DNA from: Pleomorphomonas sp. NRK KF1
Lineage (GTDB): Bacteria > Pseudomonadota > Alphaproteobacteria > Rhizobiales > Pleomorphomonadaceae
Assembly: GCF_023721755.1 (NCBI RefSeq)
Contig: NZ_JAMDLH010000001.1
Location: 372,001-436,000, forward strand
DNA length: 64,000 nt
Direction of reading: 5' to 3'
Under the pieces are notes generated by a model that worked only from the letters and a program-made list of their open reading frames with translations, made no database searches and had not been told where the DNA came from. A program made the translations under genes and the position numbers. Positions 9,745 through 18,661 of the stretch are shown piece after piece (positions within the stretch are counted from its first letter, which is position 1; the number at the start of each line of letters is the position of its first letter).

Positions 9745-11265
9745 ATGGTTAGGAGCAGCGCAGCCGAACAATCGCCGATGCGGCCTGCCGTGTCCGTCGA
9801 TAGCGATCACCTTGCCGACGATGAGCGTTACTACCGGGATATCCTGAACGGTCGCGAAGCTAGCGAAGCCGACATGGACCAGTTCGTCGACGCCCTCGCG
9901 GCCGAGCTGGAGCAGGATATTGCTTCGATGAATCCGGTCGATGTTCGCACCGGCCAGGTCTACAAGCCTGTCAACACTCGCAAGGCCAGCACGGCGTATG
10001 ATCCCTGGGACGATCAGGCGCTCGACGAGTTCATGGCCGAGTTCGAGCGCGATGGCGTCGATCCTGTCGTCGACGAGTTTGGCGTTCTGCCGCCGCACGC
10101 GGGAAGCGTCGAAGCCGAGCAATCCGATGCGCGTGGTCGTCGCGGTCTCATGACGGCCGCCGCGGCCGCCGTTCTTGTCCTGGCTGCGGGTTTTGCCGGC
10201 TGGGCTTTTTTCGGTGGCGGTGCCGGCTTCGGCGAAGCAGTGGTGGTCATGGCGCCCGACGGCCCGTACAAGGTCAAGCCCGACCCCAACGCCCAGGAAG
10301 TGGTTGCCTCGGCAGAAGGTGCCTCGGTCTACGATACCGTTGGCGGTACGCCGCCAAAGAGCGAGGAGCGACTTGTCGCCCGCAGCGGAGACGTGCCCGC
10401 GCTGCCGGCGGTCACGCCGCACGTTTCGCGCATCACGCTCCCCGATGGTCAGGAGGTCGAGGCAGAGCTTCCGACGGGCTTCGATCCCAATGAAACCGGG
10501 CCTCGCCGCGTTCGTACGGTCCTGGTTCGCCCCGATGGTTCCTTGATCGAGACGCCGGCGGATACGGCGGGCAACGCTGGGGGCGCTTCGTTGCCGGCCA
10601 GCGATGGCGCAGGCCAGATCATTGCTCGCAGCGAGACCGCGGGCGACACGCCGAACGACGACACTGATGTCGGAATCGGGTTGCCGCCTCTTGCCTCGAA
10701 CAACCAAACCGTCGCCTCCGATGCGTCATCAACGCCGCAAGGTCTGCCGTCGAGCAATCTGACAGACGCCTCCGGGCAGCCGATGCCGATCAATCTCGCC
10801 GCCCTGGCCAATCCGGAGGCGGATCCATCCGTTGAAACGACGGCATCGGTGCCGACCGACGCGTCGGCTCCGCTGCCTCCCGTCAAGCCGGCGGCTCCTT
10901 CGGCCGCGCCGTCATCCGGGCCGCTCGATCTGACGGCCGCCGCGTCACAGCCGCAGCCGGCTGCGCCGACCGAGGTGGCCAGTCTGCCGGCCGCCACTCA
11001 GGCGGCGCCCACGTCGGGAGAGGCCGGCGCCTACGTGCAGTTGTCGTCGCAACGGAGCGAAGACGCGGCGCGCTCCGCGTTTGCCTCGCTCCAGCGCAAG
11101 TATCCCTCCATCCTGGGGGCGGCCTCGGTGGATATTCAGAGGGCCGATCTGGGCTCGAAGGGCGTCTACTATCGGGCGCGCGTCGGGGCGCCGACCAAGA
11201 GCGCCGCGGTGGAGCTTTGCGAACAGCTACGTTCGGCTGGCGGTGACTGCCTGATCGCACGCTGA
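9745..11265 (+). CDS. SPOR-domain membrane protein
   Basis: A 506-residue single-pass membrane protein. A charged cytoplasmic region (1-132) is followed by one transmembrane helix (about 136-157, Ala/Val rich). Then comes a long, low-complexity Pro/Ala/Thr/Ser periplasmic linker and a C-terminal SPOR domain (about 427-506, GAYVQLSSQRSEDAARSAF). SPOR domains bind denuded glycan strands at the division septum, so a septal or cell-envelope role is inferred. The position between argS and nagZ is conserved in the order. An in-frame ATG at 9778 is an alternative start. The linker is likely poorly conserved between strains. Confidence 0.85.
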   Translation: MVRSSAAEQSPMRPAVSVDSDHLADDERYYRDILNGREASEADMDQFVDALAAELEQDIASMNPVDVRTGQVYKPVNTRKASTAYDPWDDQALDEFMAEFERDGVDPVVDEFGVLPPHAGSVEAEQSDARGRRGLMTAAAAAVLVLAAGFAGWAFFGGGAGFGEAVVVMAPDGPYKVKPDPNAQEVVASAEGASVYDTVGGTPPKSEERLVARSGDVPALPAVTPHVSRITLPDGQEVEAELPTGFDPNETGPRRVRTVLVRPDGSLIETPADTAGNAGGASLPASDGAGQIIARSETAGDTPNDDTDVGIGLPPLASNNQTVASDASSTPQGLPSSNLTDASGQPMPINLAALANPEADPSVETTASVPTDASAPLPPVKPAAPSAAPSSGPLDLTAAASQPQPAAPTEVASLPAATQAAPTSGEAGAYVQLSSQRSEDAARSAFASLQRKYPSILGAASVDIQRADLGSKGVYYRARVGAPTKSAAVELCEQLRSAGGDCLIAR

Positions 11266-11341
11266 ATGTCGATGGACGATCATTGGCCGCGTCGAGGTGC
11301 CGGATGGCATTCGGCGCGGCCTGTCATTTGGAGAGATGCCC

Positions 11342-12358
11342 ATGTCTCGCGCTTTTGTGACCGGACTCAAGGGGACGGTGCTTTCTGCCGAGGAACGCGC
11401 ATTTCTGACCGAGGCCGCGCCTTGGGGACTCATCCTGTTTCGCCGCAACGTTGAAAGCCCCGACCAGTTGAAGCGCCTGACCGGAGATTTCCGCGATGCC
11501 GTCAGCTGGCAGGCCCCGGTTCTGATCGATCAGGAAGGGGGGCGCGTTCAGCGCATGACGGCTCCTCTGTGGCGCAAGTATCCGTCCGGCCGACGCCTCG
11601 CCGGAGCGGCGGGACTGGCCGGCGACGACAGGTTGATCGCCGACGTCGCCCATCTGATCGGTGACGATCTGGCTGCGGTTGGAATCGATGTCGACTGTGC
11701 CCCCTGCCTCGACATCGCGACACCCGATATGACCCCGGCCATTGGCGACAGAAGCTACGGCGAACGACCGGATCTCGTCGCCGCAGCTGGCCGGGCCTTT
11801 GCTGATGGGCTGATGGCGGCCGGCCTGCTGCCGGTCATCAAGCACGTGCCGGGGCATGGCCGCGCCAAGGTCGACAGCCATCACGAGCTGCCGGTAGTCG
11901 ATGCCGATCTCGAAAGCCTTGCCTCCGCCGATTTCATGCCTTTCGCAGCCCTTGCCGATCTGCCGGCGGCGATGACCGCCCACCTGGTCTATACCGCCAT
12001 CGATCCGGTTCACCCCGCGACGCAGTCTCGCGTTGTCATCGAGGAAGTTGTCAGAGGCCGAATTGGCTTTGATGGTCTTCTTTTTTCCGATGATCTGTCG
12101 ATGAATGCGCTGAAGGGAACGCTGGCGGAGCGGGCGCGGGCGACGCTCGCCGCCGGTTGCGATATCGCGCTTCATTGTTCGGGCGACATGATCGAGATGG
12201 CGGCCGTTGCCGCCGAAGCGCCCGAACTCGTTGGAAAAGCGGCGGCACGGGCCGAAAGGGCATTGAAGGCGCGCGGGGGATCGCCGCATGATGATCCCGA
12301 TGGCGTTCTTGCCCGGCTCGACGCTGCGCTGGCCGCTTACGACGCCGTCGCTGTGTGA
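11342..12358 (+). CDS. nagZ: Beta-N-acetylhexosaminidase (GH3), peptidoglycan recycling
   Basis: A cytoplasmic glycoside hydrolase of family 3, 338 residues. It removes GlcNAc from recycled anhydro-muropeptides. The family hallmark KHVPGHGRAKVDSH (a KHFPGHG variant) holds the catalytic His of the flexible loop, and the nucleophile aspartate lies in FDGLLFSDDLSM. The start ATG 11342 has GGAG 8 bases upstream; the ATG at 11336 is too close to that site. The TGA stop abuts the GTG start of scpA. The location next to the SPOR and scpAB genes is the standard rhizobial arrangement. Confidence 0.92.
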   Translation: MSRAFVTGLKGTVLSAEERAFLTEAAPWGLILFRRNVESPDQLKRLTGDFRDAVSWQAPVLIDQEGGRVQRMTAPLWRKYPSGRRLAGAAGLAGDDRLIADVAHLIGDDLAAVGIDVDCAPCLDIATPDMTPAIGDRSYGERPDLVAAAGRAFADGLMAAGLLPVIKHVPGHGRAKVDSHHELPVVDADLESLASADFMPFAALADLPAAMTAHLVYTAIDPVHPATQSRVVIEEVVRGRIGFDGLLFSDDLSMNALKGTLAERARATLAAGCDIALHCSGDMIEMAAVAAEAPELVGKAAARAERALKARGGSPHDDPDGVLARLDAALAAYDAVAV

Positions 12359-13204
12359 GTGGCGCAACGCGGGGTGAAACGGCCTTCCATGGCGACAACC
12401 GACGAGTGGAGCGAAACCCGGCTCGATATCGATGCGACAGCCGGAGAGGCATTCGTGGTCGACCTCGACGGCTTCGAAGGGCCGCTCGATCTGTTGTTGA
12501 CGCTGGCGCGCAACCAGAAAGTCGACCTCGCCCGCATATCCATCCTCGCTTTGGCCAATCAGTATCTGGCCTTCATCGAGCGGTTGGGTGAACGGAGGTT
12601 GGAACTCGCCGCCGATTATCTCGTCATGGCTGCCTGGCTTGCCTATCTCAAGTCGCGCCTGATGTTGCCGCCCGAGGAAGCCCCTGGAGACGAACCTTCC
12701 GCCGAGGAACTCGCCGGCATGCTGGCGATGCGGCTTAAGCGGCTTGAGGGAATCCGCATCCTGGCGGAGCGTCTCGTCGACCGTTCGCGCTTGGGGCGCG
12801 ACGTATTGCCGCGCGGCGCGCCGGAAGAAATGGGTCTCGTGAGACGCTCGCTCTGGGAAGCGAGCCTTTTCGATCTGCTCGACGCCTACGGCCGACAGCG
12901 CCAGCGCGACATGGTGCGCGTCCATACGGTCCGAAAGCGGCAGGTCTGGGCGCTGGCCGATGCACGCGATCTTCTGGAACGCCTGATCGGAGCGATTCCC
13001 GATTGGACACCCATTGATGACTATCTCATCCGCTACATGACCGGTCCGGAATCGCGGGCCACCGTTCGCGCCTCGGCTTTTTCTGCGTCACTGGAACTTG
13101 TGCGCGAAGGGCGGATGGAGTTGATGCAGTCGGGACCTTTTGCTCCTCTCTACATGCGCAAGGGACAGGGCAAGCCGGACGTGCCGGAGGAGGGCGACCA
13201 ATGA
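12359..13204 (+). CDS. scpA: Segregation and condensation protein A
   Basis: The kleisin subunit of the SMC-ScpAB condensin complex, 281 residues from the GTG start. The N-terminal DLDGFEGPLDLLLTLARNQKVDL block, which contacts the SMC head/neck, is diagnostic. It is followed by ILALANQYLAFIERL and a C-terminal winged-helix region. The GTG at 12359 directly follows the nagZ stop; ATG 12389 (MATTDEWSETR) is an equally plausible start because neither has a clear ribosome site. The stop overlaps the scpB ATG by four bases, so the pair is translationally coupled. Confidence 0.92.
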   Translation: MAQRGVKRPSMATTDEWSETRLDIDATAGEAFVVDLDGFEGPLDLLLTLARNQKVDLARISILALANQYLAFIERLGERRLELAADYLVMAAWLAYLKSRLMLPPEEAPGDEPSAEELAGMLAMRLKRLEGIRILAERLVDRSRLGRDVLPRGAPEEMGLVRRSLWEASLFDLLDAYGRQRQRDMVRVHTVRKRQVWALADARDLLERLIGAIPDWTPIDDYLIRYMTGPESRATVRASAFSASLELVREGRMELMQSGPFAPLYMRKGQGKPDVPEEGDQ

Positions 13205-13923
13205 ACCGTTCGAGCCTCGGCGACGATACGCCGCACGGTCAGCTGCGGCTGTTTGCCGGCGATCGCGACCCTGCCGAGTACGAAGCCTGGATGACGGCGA
13301 TTCGTGGCGCCGAAGCGATCCTTTTTGCCTCGGCGCAACCGGTCGGCGCCGATGAACTTGCCGAACGCCTTGCGCCCGGCACCGACGTACCCCAGGTGCT
13401 GGCCGATCTTCGCACCATCTACGCGTCTCGGGGCGTGAACCTTGTCGAAGTGGCCGGCAAGTGGATGTTCCGGACGGCGCCCGACCTTGCCCACCTGCTG
13501 ACGCGGGAGCAGGTCGAGCCGAAGAAGTTGTCGCGCGCCGCGCTGGAGACGCTCGCCATCATCGCCTACCACCAGCCCGTCACTCGCGCGGAGATCGAGG
13601 AGATTCGCGGCGTATCCACCAACAAGGGCACGCTCGACGTGCTGATGGAAACCGGCTGGATCAGGATGCGCGGCCGCCGTCGTACGCCGGGACGTCCGCT
13701 CACCTACGGCACCACCGAAGCCTTCCTCGTCCATTTCGGCCTTGATGCGGTAACCGATCTTCCCGGCGTTGACGATCTCAAGGCAGCCGGATTCCTGGAG
13801 GGCGCGGTGCCGCCGGGCTTTCGCGTTCCCGTCCCCAATGCATCGGATGCTTTGATGCCCGATGAGGATCCCCTGACCGAGCTTGATTTCCAGGATTATG
13901 CGCCTTTGCCGCCTGAAGAGTGA
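13201..13923 (+). CDS. scpB: Segregation and condensation protein B
   Basis: A 240-residue winged-helix partner of ScpA in the SMC condensin complex. The signature LSRAALETLAIIAYHQPVTRAEIEEIRG followed by GWIRMRGRRRTPGRPLTYGTT is the most conserved part of ScpB and lies at about residues 105-180. The ATG overlaps the scpA TGA. The acidic C-terminal tail (about 215-240) is typical of alphaproteobacterial versions. Likely co-transcribed with nagZ-scpA. Confidence 0.93.
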   Translation: MNRSSLGDDTPHGQLRLFAGDRDPAEYEAWMTAIRGAEAILFASAQPVGADELAERLAPGTDVPQVLADLRTIYASRGVNLVEVAGKWMFRTAPDLAHLLTREQVEPKKLSRAALETLAIIAYHQPVTRAEIEEIRGVSTNKGTLDVLMETGWIRMRGRRRTPGRPLTYGTTEAFLVHFGLDAVTDLPGVDDLKAAGFLEGAVPPGFRVPVPNASDALMPDEDPLTELDFQDYAPLPPEE

Positions 13924-13951
13924 GGTTCTGGCGGATCGGCTCGGCGTCATC

Positions 13952-13980
13952 TTGAGAAAGCCGGATTTCCTTCATAGCGT
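13952..13980 (+). promoter_or_regulatory. Candidate promoter for tatABC
   Basis: TTGAGA (13952-13957) and TAGCGT (13975-13980) are separated by exactly 17 bases, about 80 bases ahead of the tatA start, in the only sizeable gap between scpB and tatA. The -10 match is weak. Confidence 0.35.
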
Positions 13981-14058
13981 TGTCGCGGTTTCTTGCGACA
14001 GGGCGTTCGTTGTGCAAGAGTGCCGCCACTTTTGGGCGTGCGCCCTCAGGAGACAGAA

Positions 14059-14256
14059 ATGGGTTCGTTGAGCATCTGGCATTGGCTGATCGTCTTGGTC
14101 GTGGTCCTTATCCTGTTCGGTGGCCGTGGCAAGATCCCCGAGCTGATGGGTGATTTCGCCAAGGGTATCAAGAACTTCAAGAAGGGCATGTCCGACGACG
14201 AGGAAACGCCGCCGAAGCCCGTCGAGAACAAGACGGACGACGCCCCCCGGACCTGA
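14059..14256 (+). CDS. tatA: Sec-independent translocase protein TatA
   Basis: A 65-residue pore-forming component of the twin-arginine translocase. One N-terminal membrane helix ([16 protein letters not shown]) is followed by an amphipathic helix ([19 protein letters not shown]) and a short acidic tail, the standard TatA layout including the FGRGKIPEL-like hinge. The start ATG has AGGAG (14048-14052) at a suitable distance. tatB follows 74 bp later. In this window the Tat system has an obvious client: the twin-arginine precursor HupS. Confidence 0.93.
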   Translation: MGSLSIWHWLIVLVVVLILFGGRGKIPELMGDFAKGIKNFKKGMSDDEETPPKPVENKTDDAPRT

Positions 14257-14330
14257 TCGGTCGCGGTGCGTTCTTTTCAGGGTCTCGCACCCGAATGGTG
14301 TGATGGGCGCCGATGGCGGACGTGTGAACG

Positions 14331-14834
14331 ATGTTTGATATCGGCTGGACGGAAATCCTGGTGATCGCCATCGTGGCGCTCATCGTCTTTCCTACCAAGG
14401 ATCTGCCGCGCCTGCTCAGGACCGTCGGCCAGATGGTGGGCAAGGCGCGGCGCATGGCGGGCGACATGCAGGCGCAGTTCAGCCAGGCGCTACGCGAGGC
14501 CGAGCGAGAGGCCGACCTGAGCGACATCAAGAGCAGCGTTCAGAGTGCCAATCCGCTGACCGATCTCAAGAAGACTTTCGATCCCGTGCGTAATTTCGGG
14601 GACGACCTCAAGAAGTCGGTGATGGCGCCAATTCCGCCCAAGGCCGACACGTCAGTCACGCGTCCGGATTCGACCGATTCTTTACCGCCCGCAGTCGAAG
14701 CCCCGATCGGATCGGAAGGATCGGCAGAGGCGGCCTCACCGGTGGAAATGGCGTCACCGACCGATGCCGAGAAGACAGAGGCACAAGTGTCCGGGCCGAC
14801 GGCTTCCGATGAAAAGCGCGGGGGCAGCGCATGA
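14331..14834 (+). CDS. tatB: Sec-independent translocase protein TatB
   Basis: A 167-residue Tat receptor component. It begins MFDIGWTEILVIAIVALIVFPTKDLP, the TatB-type helix with its conserved early Glu and P-x-K-D-LP hinge. A long amphipathic helix follows, then a variable Ser/Thr/Pro/Glu-rich tail from about residue 80. Its stop overlaps the tatC ATG by four bases. With TatC it binds Tat signal peptides. Confidence 0.93.
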   Translation: MFDIGWTEILVIAIVALIVFPTKDLPRLLRTVGQMVGKARRMAGDMQAQFSQALREAEREADLSDIKSSVQSANPLTDLKKTFDPVRNFGDDLKKSVMAPIPPKADTSVTRPDSTDSLPPAVEAPIGSEGSAEAASPVEMASPTDAEKTEAQVSGPTASDEKRGGSA

Positions 14835-15631
14835 CCACCAAGCAGGAAGAAGACGAGCTCGAGGCGTCCAAGGCGCCCCTTATCGAGCATCTCACCGAGT
14901 TGCGATCGCGCCTTCTCAAGTCGGTCGCGGCAATCCTCGTCTGTTTTTTGCTCTGCTTCTTCTTCGCCCAGGACATTTTCAACATCCTGGTCATCCCCTA
15001 TGAGCGGGCGGCCGGAGCCGAGCAGAGCGTGAAGCTCATCTACACCGCGCCGCAGGAGTATTTCTTCACACAGCTCAAACTCGCCCTCTTCGGCGCCTTG
15101 TTCGTTGCCTTCCCCGTGATCGCCAACCAGATCTACATGTTCGTGGCGCCCGGCCTCTACAAGCACGAGCGGCAAGCCTTCCTGCCGTTCCTTGTCGCGA
15201 CGCCGATCCTTTTTCTGCTCGGCGCGCTGATGGTGTTCTTCTTTGTAATGCCCACCATCATGATGTTTTTTCTCTCGATGCAGCAAGCCGGCGGCAACGG
15301 CCAGGCGGCGATCGAACTGCTTCCCAAGGTGTCCGAATACCTTGGCCTGATCATGACGCTGATCTTCGCCTTCGGCATCGTTTTTCAGTTGCCGGTCGTG
15401 CTGACGCTGCTCGGTCGCGTTGGGGTCGTCACTGAGGCCGGGCTCAAGTCCTGGCGTCGATACGCCATCCTGCTCGCCTTCGTCGTGGCCGCCGTGCTGA
15501 CGCCGCCCGACCCGATGAGCCAAATCCTGCTTGCGGTTCCGACGATGCTTCTCTACGAAGTGTCCATCATTGCCGTCAGGTACATCAACAAGCGCGGCGA
15601 GTCCCGGGACGTCTCCACCACCGAAGGCTGA
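14831..15631 (+). CDS. tatC: Sec-independent translocase protein TatC
   Basis: A polytopic inner-membrane protein of 266 residues with six membrane helices. It recognises twin-arginine signals. The N-terminal APLIEHLTELRSRLLKS motif and the periplasmic YTAPQEYFFTQLKLALFGALF segment, which includes the signal-binding region, are both conserved. TM4-TM6 carry FGIVFQLPVVLTLLGRVG and the LTPPDP loop (TPPDPMSQ), another family hallmark. It is the third gene of the tatABC operon, followed 39 bp later by serS. Confidence 0.95.
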   Translation: MTTKQEEDELEASKAPLIEHLTELRSRLLKSVAAILVCFLLCFFFAQDIFNILVIPYERAAGAEQSVKLIYTAPQEYFFTQLKLALFGALFVAFPVIANQIYMFVAPGLYKHERQAFLPFLVATPILFLLGALMVFFFVMPTIMMFFLSMQQAGGNGQAAIELLPKVSEYLGLIMTLIFAFGIVFQLPVVLTLLGRVGVVTEAGLKSWRRYAILLAFVVAAVLTPPDPMSQILLAVPTMLLYEVSIIAVRYINKRGESRDVSTTEG

Positions 15632-15670
15632 TGCGAGGGCTCCGGCGGACGTGCCGCGCGGGGAAAGCCA

Positions 15671-16966
15671 ATGCTCGACATCAAGTGGATTCGCGACAAT
15701 CCGGAAGCCCTGAAGCACGCCCTGATGCGTCGCAACCAGTCGGCGGACCTCGCCGAAGCCACCGTGTCGGAGGCGATCCGTCTCGATGATGCGCGCCGGG
15801 TCAACATCAAGTCGCTGCAGGAGGCGCAGGAGCGCCGCAACGCTGCCTCCAAGGAGATTGGAAAGGCCAAGGCCACCAAGGACGAGGCTCGCGCCGCCGA
15901 ACTGATGGAAGAGGTCGCGCGCATCAAGTCCTTCATCCAGGACGGCGAGGCGAAGGAGCGCGAACTCGATGCCGCCCTCGATGCCGCTCTGTCGGTCATT
16001 CCCAACACGCCGCTTGACGACGTGCCCGACGGGCCGGACGAAAATGCCAACGTCGAGCATCACCGCTTCGGCGAGCCGCGCCAGTTCAACTGGGCGAGAG
16101 AACATTTCGAGCTTGGTGAAGGGCTCGGCATGATGGACTTCGAGCGCGCGGCCAAGCTGGCTGGCGCCCGCTTCACCGTGGTGAAGAGCCATCTCGCCCG
16201 CCTCGAGCGCGCACTCGGCCAGTTCATGATCAACCTGCACACCATCGAGCATGGCTACACCGAGGTGATCCCGCCGCTGATGGTGCGCGACGAGGTGATG
16301 TACGGCACCGGTCAACTGCCCAAGTTTGCCGAGGATCTCTTCAAGACGACCGATGGTCGCTGGCTGATCCCGACGGCCGAAGTGCCCCTGACCAACCTCG
16401 TTCGCGAAGAGATCCTGGAAGAGAAGGATCTGCCGTTGCGCTTCACCGCGCTGACGCCGTGCTTCCGTTCGGAAGCCGGGTCCGCCGGTCGCGACGTGCG
16501 CGGCATGCTGCGTCAGCACCAGTTCAACAAGGTGGAGCTCGTATCCATAACCGCCCAGGAAAAGTCGATCGAAGAGCACGAGCGCATGCTTGCCTGCGCC
16601 GAAGAGGTGCTGAAGCGCCTCGGGCTCGCCTATCGCGTCGTGACGCTTTGCACCGGCGACATGGGGTTCGGCAGCCGCAAGACCTACGATATCGAGGTTT
16701 GGCTACCCGGCCAAAAGAAGTTCCGGGAGATCTCGTCCTGCTCTGTCTGCGGTGATTTCCAGGGGCGCCGCATGAACGCCCGCTATCGTCCGACCGGCGA
16801 GCCCAAGGGCACCCGCTTCGTGCATACGCTCAACGGTTCCGGCGTCGCCGTCGGCCGCGCCCTCATTGCCGTCATGGAGACCTGGCAGAACGAGGATGGC
16901 TCGGTGACCGTCCCGGATGTGCTGCTGCCTCTGATGGGCGGCGTTGCGCGCCTTGAAAAAGCTTGA
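15671..16966 (+). CDS. serS: Seryl-tRNA synthetase
   Basis: Class II synthetase of 431 residues that charges tRNA-Ser (and tRNA-Sec where present). The N-terminal coiled coil (about 30-100) binds the long variable arm of the tRNA. The catalytic core shows motif 2 ([26 protein letters not shown]) and motif 3 ([18 protein letters not shown]). Full length. Its 3' end overlaps only an upstream alternative start of surE. The order tatC-serS-surE-pcm is conserved in Rhizobiales. Confidence 0.96.
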   Translation: MLDIKWIRDNPEALKHALMRRNQSADLAEATVSEAIRLDDARRVNIKSLQEAQERRNAASKEIGKAKATKDEARAAELMEEVARIKSFIQDGEAKERELDAALDAALSVIPNTPLDDVPDGPDENANVEHHRFGEPRQFNWAREHFELGEGLGMMDFERAAKLAGARFTVVKSHLARLERALGQFMINLHTIEHGYTEVIPPLMVRDEVMYGTGQLPKFAEDLFKTTDGRWLIPTAEVPLTNLVREEILEEKDLPLRFTALTPCFRSEAGSAGRDVRGMLRQHQFNKVELVSITAQEKSIEEHERMLACAEEVLKRLGLAYRVVTLCTGDMGFGSRKTYDIEVWLPGQKKFREISSCSVCGDFQGRRMNARYRPTGEPKGTRFVHTLNGSGVAVGRALIAVMETWQNEDGSVTVPDVLLPLMGGVARLEKA

Positions 16967-16988
16967 TCGTCAAACGGAAGGTCCGACC

Positions 16989-17744
16989 ATGCGCATCCTG
17001 ATTTCCAATGATGATGGTATTCATGCGCCGGGCCTCGTGGCACTCGAGAACATCGCGCGTGCCTTGAGCGACGACGTCTGGGTTGTCGCTCCCGAGACGG
17101 ACCAGTCCGGCTTCGCCCACTCGCTAACGCTGCACGACCCGCTCCGGGCGCGCAAGATCGACGACCGCCGCTTTGCCGTGCGCGGCACGCCGACCGACTG
17201 CGTCATCATGGGCGTTCGCCACATCCTGCCTGAGCGTCCCGATCTCGTGCTGTCGGGCGTTAATGCCGGCACCAACATGGCCGATGACGTCACCTATTCG
17301 GGAACCGTCGCGTGCGCCATCGAGGCGACGTTGCTCGGCATACCCGCGGTCGCCTTGAGCCAGGCCTACGAGGATTTCGTCGGGCGCATTCCCTTCGAGA
17401 CCGCGGAAGCCCTGGGGCCGGATATTCTCAGGAAGCTGACGGGGCAGGGGATTGCCCACGGCACGTTCATCAACGTCAACTTCCCCAACTGTCGACCATC
17501 AGAGGTGGCGGGCGTCGAAGTGACGCGGCAGGGAAACTTCGCCTACGACCATGGCATCGACGTGGAGAAGCGAATCGATGCCCGCCACAAGCCCTATTAC
17601 TGGCTGACCTTCCGGCGCGGCGAGATGCTCTGCGCGCAAGGGACCGACGCGTTTGCGATTTCGCGCAACAAGGTCTCCGTCAGTCCGCTTCGCCTCGACC
17701 TGACGGACATGGCGACCATGGAGAAACTGCAGGCCCTGTTCTGA
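16989..17744 (+). CDS. surE: 5'/3'-nucleotidase SurE
   Basis: A metal-dependent nucleoside monophosphate phosphatase of 251 residues, active in the cytoplasm and linked to stationary-phase survival. The metal-binding N-terminus [12 protein letters not shown] and the [19 protein letters not shown] segment are the conserved active-site parts. ATG 16989 was chosen because family members begin [10 protein letters not shown]; the open frame extends 15 codons upstream into serS. It is followed by pcm and an NlpD-like gene, the same surE-pcm-nlpD order seen in E. coli. Confidence 0.94.
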   Translation: MRILISNDDGIHAPGLVALENIARALSDDVWVVAPETDQSGFAHSLTLHDPLRARKIDDRRFAVRGTPTDCVIMGVRHILPERPDLVLSGVNAGTNMADDVTYSGTVACAIEATLLGIPAVALSQAYEDFVGRIPFETAEALGPDILRKLTGQGIAHGTFINVNFPNCRPSEVAGVEVTRQGNFAYDHGIDVEKRIDARHKPYYWLTFRRGEMLCAQGTDAFAISRNKVSVSPLRLDLTDMATMEKLQALF

Positions 17745-17847
17745 TCGAAACCCTTTTTCAAGGCTGTTCGTCTTACTTTTGACACCTCCGTCATAAATGC
17801 AGCGTCGCAATTCATGTTTTGCGGCATTGCGCGAGAGAATGGTGTCG

Positions 17848-18498
17848 ATGAGGCCTTTTGAGCCGGACAAGGTGGCGATCGCGGAGCTGACGATGAAGCT
17901 CCGCGGCATGGGTGTCACCGATACCCGGCTGTTGCGTGCCCTTGAGCTCGTTCCACGTCGGATGTTCGTGGCCGCATCCCACCAGGCGAGCGCCTATCTC
18001 GATCGATCCTTGCCCATCGAATGTGGTCAAACCATCAATGCCCCCTCCACCGTGGCCTTGATGGTGTCCGCGCTGGCCGTCGAGCCAAGCGATCGGGTGC
18101 TTGAGGTCGGCTGCGGTTCAGGATTTCAGGCGGCCATTCTCGCCCATCTCGCCGCCCAGGTGGTGACGATGGACAGGTTTCGCAGCCTGATCGATATCGC
18201 CGAGGACCGCCTTTCGGCGCTTAGGATATCCAACGTCATCACCCTTCTCGGCGATGGTCTCGAGGGCTTCACTCGCCACGCGCCATACAATCGCATCCTC
18301 GTCGATGGAGCGGTTGAGAAGGTGCCGACGGCGCTCCTCGATCAGCTCGCCGACAAGGGGATTCTGGTCGCCCCGGTGGGAGTCGGCCACACGCAGACGC
18401 TGGTGCGAATCTCGCGCGATGGGCGTCTGTTTCATCGGGCCGAGCTTGGCGCGATCCGGCAGTTCCCGTTGAGGGAAGGTGTGGCCCGGCGGCTCTGA
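17848..18498 (+). CDS. pcm: Protein-L-isoaspartate O-methyltransferase
   Basis: An SAM-dependent methyltransferase of about 216 residues that starts repair of isoaspartyl residues in aged proteins. Motif I (DRVLEVGCGSGFQAAIL) binds SAM, and PRRMFVAASHQASAYLDRSLPIECGQTINAP is the substrate-side region typical of PIMT. The start is uncertain: ATG 17848 has GAGA at a workable distance, while ATG 17839 and a further upstream ATG at 17797 are in frame. Together with SurE it forms a conserved damage-repair pair. Confidence 0.92.
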   Translation: MRPFEPDKVAIAELTMKLRGMGVTDTRLLRALELVPRRMFVAASHQASAYLDRSLPIECGQTINAPSTVALMVSALAVEPSDRVLEVGCGSGFQAAILAHLAAQVVTMDRFRSLIDIAEDRLSALRISNVITLLGDGLEGFTRHAPYNRILVDGAVEKVPTALLDQLADKGILVAPVGVGHTQTLVRISRDGRLFHRAELGAIRQFPLREGVARRL

Positions 18499-18661
18499 GT
18501 CCCAACTCTCAAGCCGCGCTCGTTCACCGAAAGTCTTGAGGAAATCCGCCGTTTTCCGAGAGTCTGGAAGCCGCTCGATGCCGGATGTCTTGTCGCTTTA
18601 AGCCTTTATCAACGTTACTGCGGCTTAATCATTACAGTTGAAGTCGAGCAGGCGAGACCTG

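Noticed and set aside
14540-16579. A frame of about 680 codons antisense to tatB, tatC and serS
   Set aside because: Charged low-complexity translation typical of antisense GC-rich frames; the sense genes are unmistakable.
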